5,342 nucleotides of DNA from Planctomycetota bacterium (lineage in GTDB: Bacteria > Planctomycetota > UBA1135 > GCA-002686595): the NCBI GenBank assembly GCA_011524785.1, contig WTJQ01000216.1, positions 1 through 5,342 on the forward strand, given 5' to 3'. Each line of letters begins with the position of its first letter. Within the stretch, counting starts at the first letter, position 1. Below, piece by piece: positions 5,318 through 5,342 of this stretch. The notes beneath the pieces were generated by a model, which saw only the letters and a program-made list of their open reading frames with translations, did no database searches and had not been told where the DNA came from. A program made the position numbers and the translations under genes.

Positions 5318-5342
5318 GGCATCGAGGCGGGCACGGGGCGAG

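Overview
This window looks like an ordinary stretch of chromosome from a very GC-rich bacterium. Codon third positions are almost all G or C. Planctomycetota is the best guess. It rests mainly on the exported coiled-coil/HEAT plus C-terminal von Willebrand A (VWA) protein, whose LTGQ...WERWW linker is a style I associate with planctomycete proteins. Another high-GC lineage such as Myxococcota is not excluded. No mobile element, CRISPR array, tRNA or phage gene is visible.

Left part, minus strand (217-1832). Reading in the direction of transcription there are three genes. First is a complete bacterial RNase P RNA (rnpB, 1832-1446), with a -10-like box 7 nt before its 5' end. Second is a NUDIX-fold protein (1201-542) with its own promoter, including a perfect TTGACA -35. 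Third is a 77-residue protein of unknown function with a probable small beta-barrel fold (450-217), followed by two hairpins (210-191 and 147-117). Positions 1-116 hold nothing I can call. The 1202-1445 gap is non-coding and holds the rnpB 3' hairpins and the NUDIX promoter.

Middle and right part, plus strand (1930-4815). Divergent from rnpB is a gene pair: a 654-residue exported protein with helical/HEAT-like repeats and an intact MIDAS VWA domain, then, 33 nt later, an alpha/beta-hydrolase of the monoacylglycerol-lipase type. In the hydrolase the catalytic serine is glycine and the oxyanion HG motif is HD, while the acid and histidine remain. It may therefore be a non-catalytic pseudoenzyme.

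Right end, minus strand. A RuvX/YqgF-type RNase H-fold protein (5304-4846) converges on the hydrolase. Its best start is a TTG with a strong Shine-Dalgarno. The two convergent stop codons lie inside the two arms of one palindrome, a probable shared bidirectional terminator.

How the genes work together: rnpB and ruvX are housekeeping (tRNA 5' maturation; 16S rRNA 5' processing or recombination). Only the VWA/hydrolase pair suggests a shared local function, and that function is unknown. The least routine features are the serine-less hydrolase and the possible leaderless start of its partner. I do not see convincing evidence of a new multi-gene system.
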